Assembly (NCBI RefSeq): GCF_009707385.1
Contig: NZ_CP046115.1
Location: 4,960,001 to 5,024,000, forward strand
Source of the DNA: Klebsiella oxytoca
Lineage (GTDB): Bacteria; Pseudomonadota; Gammaproteobacteria; Enterobacterales; Enterobacteriaceae
Direction of reading: 5' to 3'
DNA length: 64,000 nt
Every line of letters starts with the position of its first letter. Position 1 is the stretch's first letter. The notes beneath the pieces were generated by a model. It was not told the DNA's origin. It ran no database searches and was given only the letters and a program-made list of their open reading frames with translations. A program made the position numbers and the translations under genes. Positions 61,905 to 64,000 of the stretch are shown one piece after another.

Positions 61905-63199
61905 TAGCGCTCCTGTGGGTACCCCAATTTCCGCAGCATGTCGCGGGTGACCAGCACGATACCTTCCTCCGAGCGGTAGAAACGACGTGCGTCCTCTTCC
62001 GCGTTCTCACCAATAACCATACCTTCCGGGATTACGCAGGCGCGGTCAATAATGCAGCGACGCAGGCGGCACGAACGGCCAACCCAAACCTCTGGCAACA
62101 AGACGGCCGAATCAATATTACAGAACGAATTCACCCGCACGCGCGGGAACAGCACCGACTGCACTACCACCGAGCCGGAGATAATACATCCGCCGGAAAC
62201 CAGTGAGTTCAGGGTCATTCCGTGGCTGCCCGAGCGGTCCTGAACGAATTTGGCCGGCGGTAAAGGCTCCATATGGGTGCGGATCGGCCAGTTCTGGTCG
62301 TACATGTCGAGTTCCGGGGTTACCGAAGCCAGGTCGAGGTTGGCTTTCCAGTATGCTTCCAGGGTCCCGACATCGCGCCAGTAGGGCTCTGACTGCGGAT
62401 CGGACTGCACGCAGGAGAGTGGGAAAGGATGTGCATATGCCATGCCAGCTTTGGTGATTTTCGGAATAATGTCTTTACCAAAATCGTGGCTGGAGTTTTC
62501 ATCGCTGTCGTCGTCTTCCAGAAGCTCATAAAGATAATCAGCATCAAAGACATAGATACCCATACTCGCCAGCGATTTGCTGGCATCTCCCGGCATCGCC
62601 GGAGGGTTAGCCGGTTTTTCGACGAAATCGATAATTTTATCGGTCTCATCCACCGCCATCACCCCGAACGCCCGCGCCTCTTCAATAGGCACCGGCATAC
62701 AGGCAACGGTGCAACGCGCGCCTTTTTCGACGTGATCGATAAGCATGCGCGAGTAGTCTTGCTTGTAAATATGGTCACCGGCGAGGATAACAACATACTC
62801 CGCCTTGTAGCGACGAATAATATCGAGGTTCTGCGTCACCGCATCCGCCGTGCCGCGGTACCAGTTTTCCCCCTGCATTCTTTGCTGAGCGGGCAGCAGG
62901 TCCACAAACTCGTTCATCTCTTCATTGAAGAACGACCAGCCGCGCTGGATATGCTGCACCAGAGTATGCGATTGATACTGGGTGATGACGCCGATACGAC
63001 GAATACCTGAGTTAATACAGTTAGATAACGCAAAATCGATAATACGGAACTTACCGCCAAAATGGACAGCAGGTTTCGCGCGTTTATTGGTCAGATCTTT
63101 CAGACGGGTACCACGTCCCCCGGCAAGGATCAGCGCAACGGATTTGATCGGCAACTGACGCGCCAGCATCAACGGATCGTTCTTTTCTACCCCAACCAT
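61904..63199 (-). CDS. glgC: Glucose-1-phosphate adenylyltransferase
   Basis: A 431-residue ADP-glucose pyrophosphorylase, the allosterically regulated first step of glycogen synthesis (activated by fructose 1,6-bisphosphate, inhibited by AMP in enterics). [19 protein letters not shown] holds the nucleotide-binding and activator residues, [11 protein letters not shown] and FVEKPANPP the sugar phosphate site. The C-terminal left-handed beta helix is seen as [21 protein letters not shown] used [15 protein letters not shown] at 63199, with AAGGAG upstream; a longer frame to 63301 is not supported. Confidence 0.97.
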   Translation of the reverse strand: MVGVEKNDPLMLARQLPIKSVALILAGGRGTRLKDLTNKRAKPAVHFGGKFRIIDFALSNCINSGIRRIGVITQYQSHTLVQHIQRGWSFFNEEMNEFVDLLPAQQRMQGENWYRGTADAVTQNLDIIRRYKAEYVVILAGDHIYKQDYSRMLIDHVEKGARCTVACMPVPIEEARAFGVMAVDETDKIIDFVEKPANPPAMPGDASKSLASMGIYVFDADYLYELLEDDDSDENSSHDFGKDIIPKITKAGMAYAHPFPLSCVQSDPQSEPYWRDVGTLEAYWKANLDLASVTPELDMYDQNWPIRTHMEPLPPAKFVQDRSGSHGMTLNSLVSGGCIISGSVVVQSVLFPRVRVNSFCNIDSAVLLPEVWVGRSCRLRRCIIDRACVIPEGMVIGENAEEDARRFYRSEEGIVLVTRDMLRKLGYPQER

Positions 63200-63279
63200 A
63201 ATTAACTCCTTTTTTACTCCCCAGCTTGCCTGCCCTTCTCGCCGCGTCGTCGCTTCGAGTCCAACCGGAAGCCCCGAGG

Positions 63280-64000
63280 TTACGACCTTTGAAATACGCA
63301 CACTCCGTGCGCGGGCCCATGCCAGACAGCCATAGTGACCGGATTATCCTCTCCGGCGAAAGGTGGAATGGCTCGCCATTCCCCCGCAGGTAAAGCCATC
63401 TCTGCCACCTCGGCGGTGGCGTTGAGCGCCAGCAGCCAGCGATCGGACAATACGATCTGCAAACGCGGCGCACCGTGCTGCCATTCATCGACAGATAGCG
63501 GCTGTGCATATTGGTTTAACCAGCGAACGCTGCCGTCTCCCTCCTGCCACCAGCGATTCTCGGTTAAAGCCGGAATACGCTGGCGCAGATGAATTAACGC
63601 GGCGGTGAACGCGGTCAACCCGCGGTTAGTATGGTTCCAGTCCAGCCAGGTCAACGCATTATCCTGACAGTAAGCATTATTGTTGCCATGCTGGCTGTGA
63701 CCATGTTCGTCACCCGCCAGCAGCATCGGCGTTCCCTGCGCCAGTAGTAGCGTCGCCAACAGGGCGTGAACGCTGGCACGGCGCCGTTCAATTACAGCAA
63801 GACTCCCTTCTAAACCTTCTATTCCATGATTGTTACTGTAGTTATTGTTAGTCCCATCGCGATTCTCCTCCCCGTTTGCCTCATTGTGTTTCTGATTGAA
63901 ACAAACGCAGTCGCGCAGGGTAAAACCATCATGCGCGGTGACCAGGTTAACCGCCGCCGCCGGCTCTCTTCCGTTACGCTGAAAAACGTCGCTGGAAGCG
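63280..64000 (-). CDS. glgX: Glycogen debranching enzyme GlgX (C-terminal part, cut by window edge)
   Basis: The last ~239 residues of GlgX, a GH13 isoamylase-type enzyme removing short limit-dextrin branches. The frame runs open to the right edge: [17 protein letters not shown] carries the third catalytic Asp, followed by [19 protein letters not shown] text (here [15 protein letters not shown]) and [18 protein letters not shown]. The end is [16 protein letters not shown]. glgC starts 80 bases downstream. The start and the first two catalytic residues are outside the window. Confidence 0.96.
   Translation of the reverse strand, partial: ASSDVFQRNGREPAAAVNLVTAHDGFTLRDCVCFNQKHNEANGEENRDGTNNNYSNNHGIEGLEGSLAVIERRRASVHALLATLLLAQGTPMLLAGDEHGHSQHGNNNAYCQDNALTWLDWNHTNRGLTAFTAALIHLRQRIPALTENRWWQEGDGSVRWLNQYAQPLSVDEWQHGAPRLQIVLSDRWLLALNATAEVAEMALPAGEWRAIPPFAGEDNPVTMAVWHGPAHGVCVFQRS

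Overview
The window is an ordinary stretch of enterobacterial core chromosome. Nearly every protein can be aligned by memory to an Escherichia coli K-12 counterpart, and gene order follows the E. coli kefB-to-glg segment. The high GC third positions, a cytosine deaminase between tsgA and nirB, and an rsr/Y RNA module next to rtcBA suggest a Klebsiella/Raoultella/Enterobacter-like member of the Enterobacteriaceae. The genus is an inference, not something read directly. I see no phage, insertion sequence, CRISPR array or rRNA.

Layout: 1-5.9 kb holds the end-on kefB-kefG potassium efflux pair, the ABC-F gene yheS, the yheT-yheU-prkB run and yhfA. 6-9 kb holds crp and yhfK. 9-12.3 kb (minus strand) holds the ppiA, yhfG-fic (antitoxin-like/Fic), pabA and argD series. 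12.5-20.6 kb holds tsgA, a solitary codA-like cytosine deaminase, and the anaerobic nitrite reduction operon nirB-nirD-nirC-cysG, with textbook FNR and NarL/NarP sites and an unexplained structured leader before nirC. 20.6-27 kb (minus) is the aroK-aroB-damX-dam-rpe-gph-trpS superoperon. 27.3-30.6 kb (minus) is the hofMNOPQ DNA-uptake-like operon, and mrcA (PBP1a) faces it. 33-38.4 kb holds nudE, igaA, yrfG, hslR and hslO. 38.8-40.4 kb is pckA.

Directly after pckA, only 61 bp away, comes malQ. The E. coli genes that normally sit between them (envZ-ompR, greB, yhgF, feoABC, bioH, gntX, nfuA, gntT) are not here. Then follow malQ-malP, divergent malT, and the RNA-repair locus: rtcA, rtcB, three tandem Y-like RNAs, rsr (Ro60 orthologue), a perfect sigma-54 promoter, and divergent rtcR, whose product is the CARF-domain enhancer-binding activator. 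The window ends with the glp regulon cluster (glpR-glpG-glpE, divergent glpD) and the glycogen operon glgX-glgC-glgA-glgP (minus), with glgX cut by the window edge.

How the parts work together: CRP and its likely targets (ppiA, pckA, malT, glpD) share the window. The glg and mal genes both handle alpha-glucans. nirBD needs the siroheme made by CysG and the nitrite imported by NirC. The rsr-Y RNA-rtcBA transcript would be switched on by RtcR with sigma-54 and supplies a Ro protein, its noncoding RNAs, an RNA ligase and an RNA 3'-phosphate cyclase. This locus is the most interesting part of the window: it carries three Y-like RNAs, two with a permuted tRNA-like module, one of which has lost a key T-loop base.
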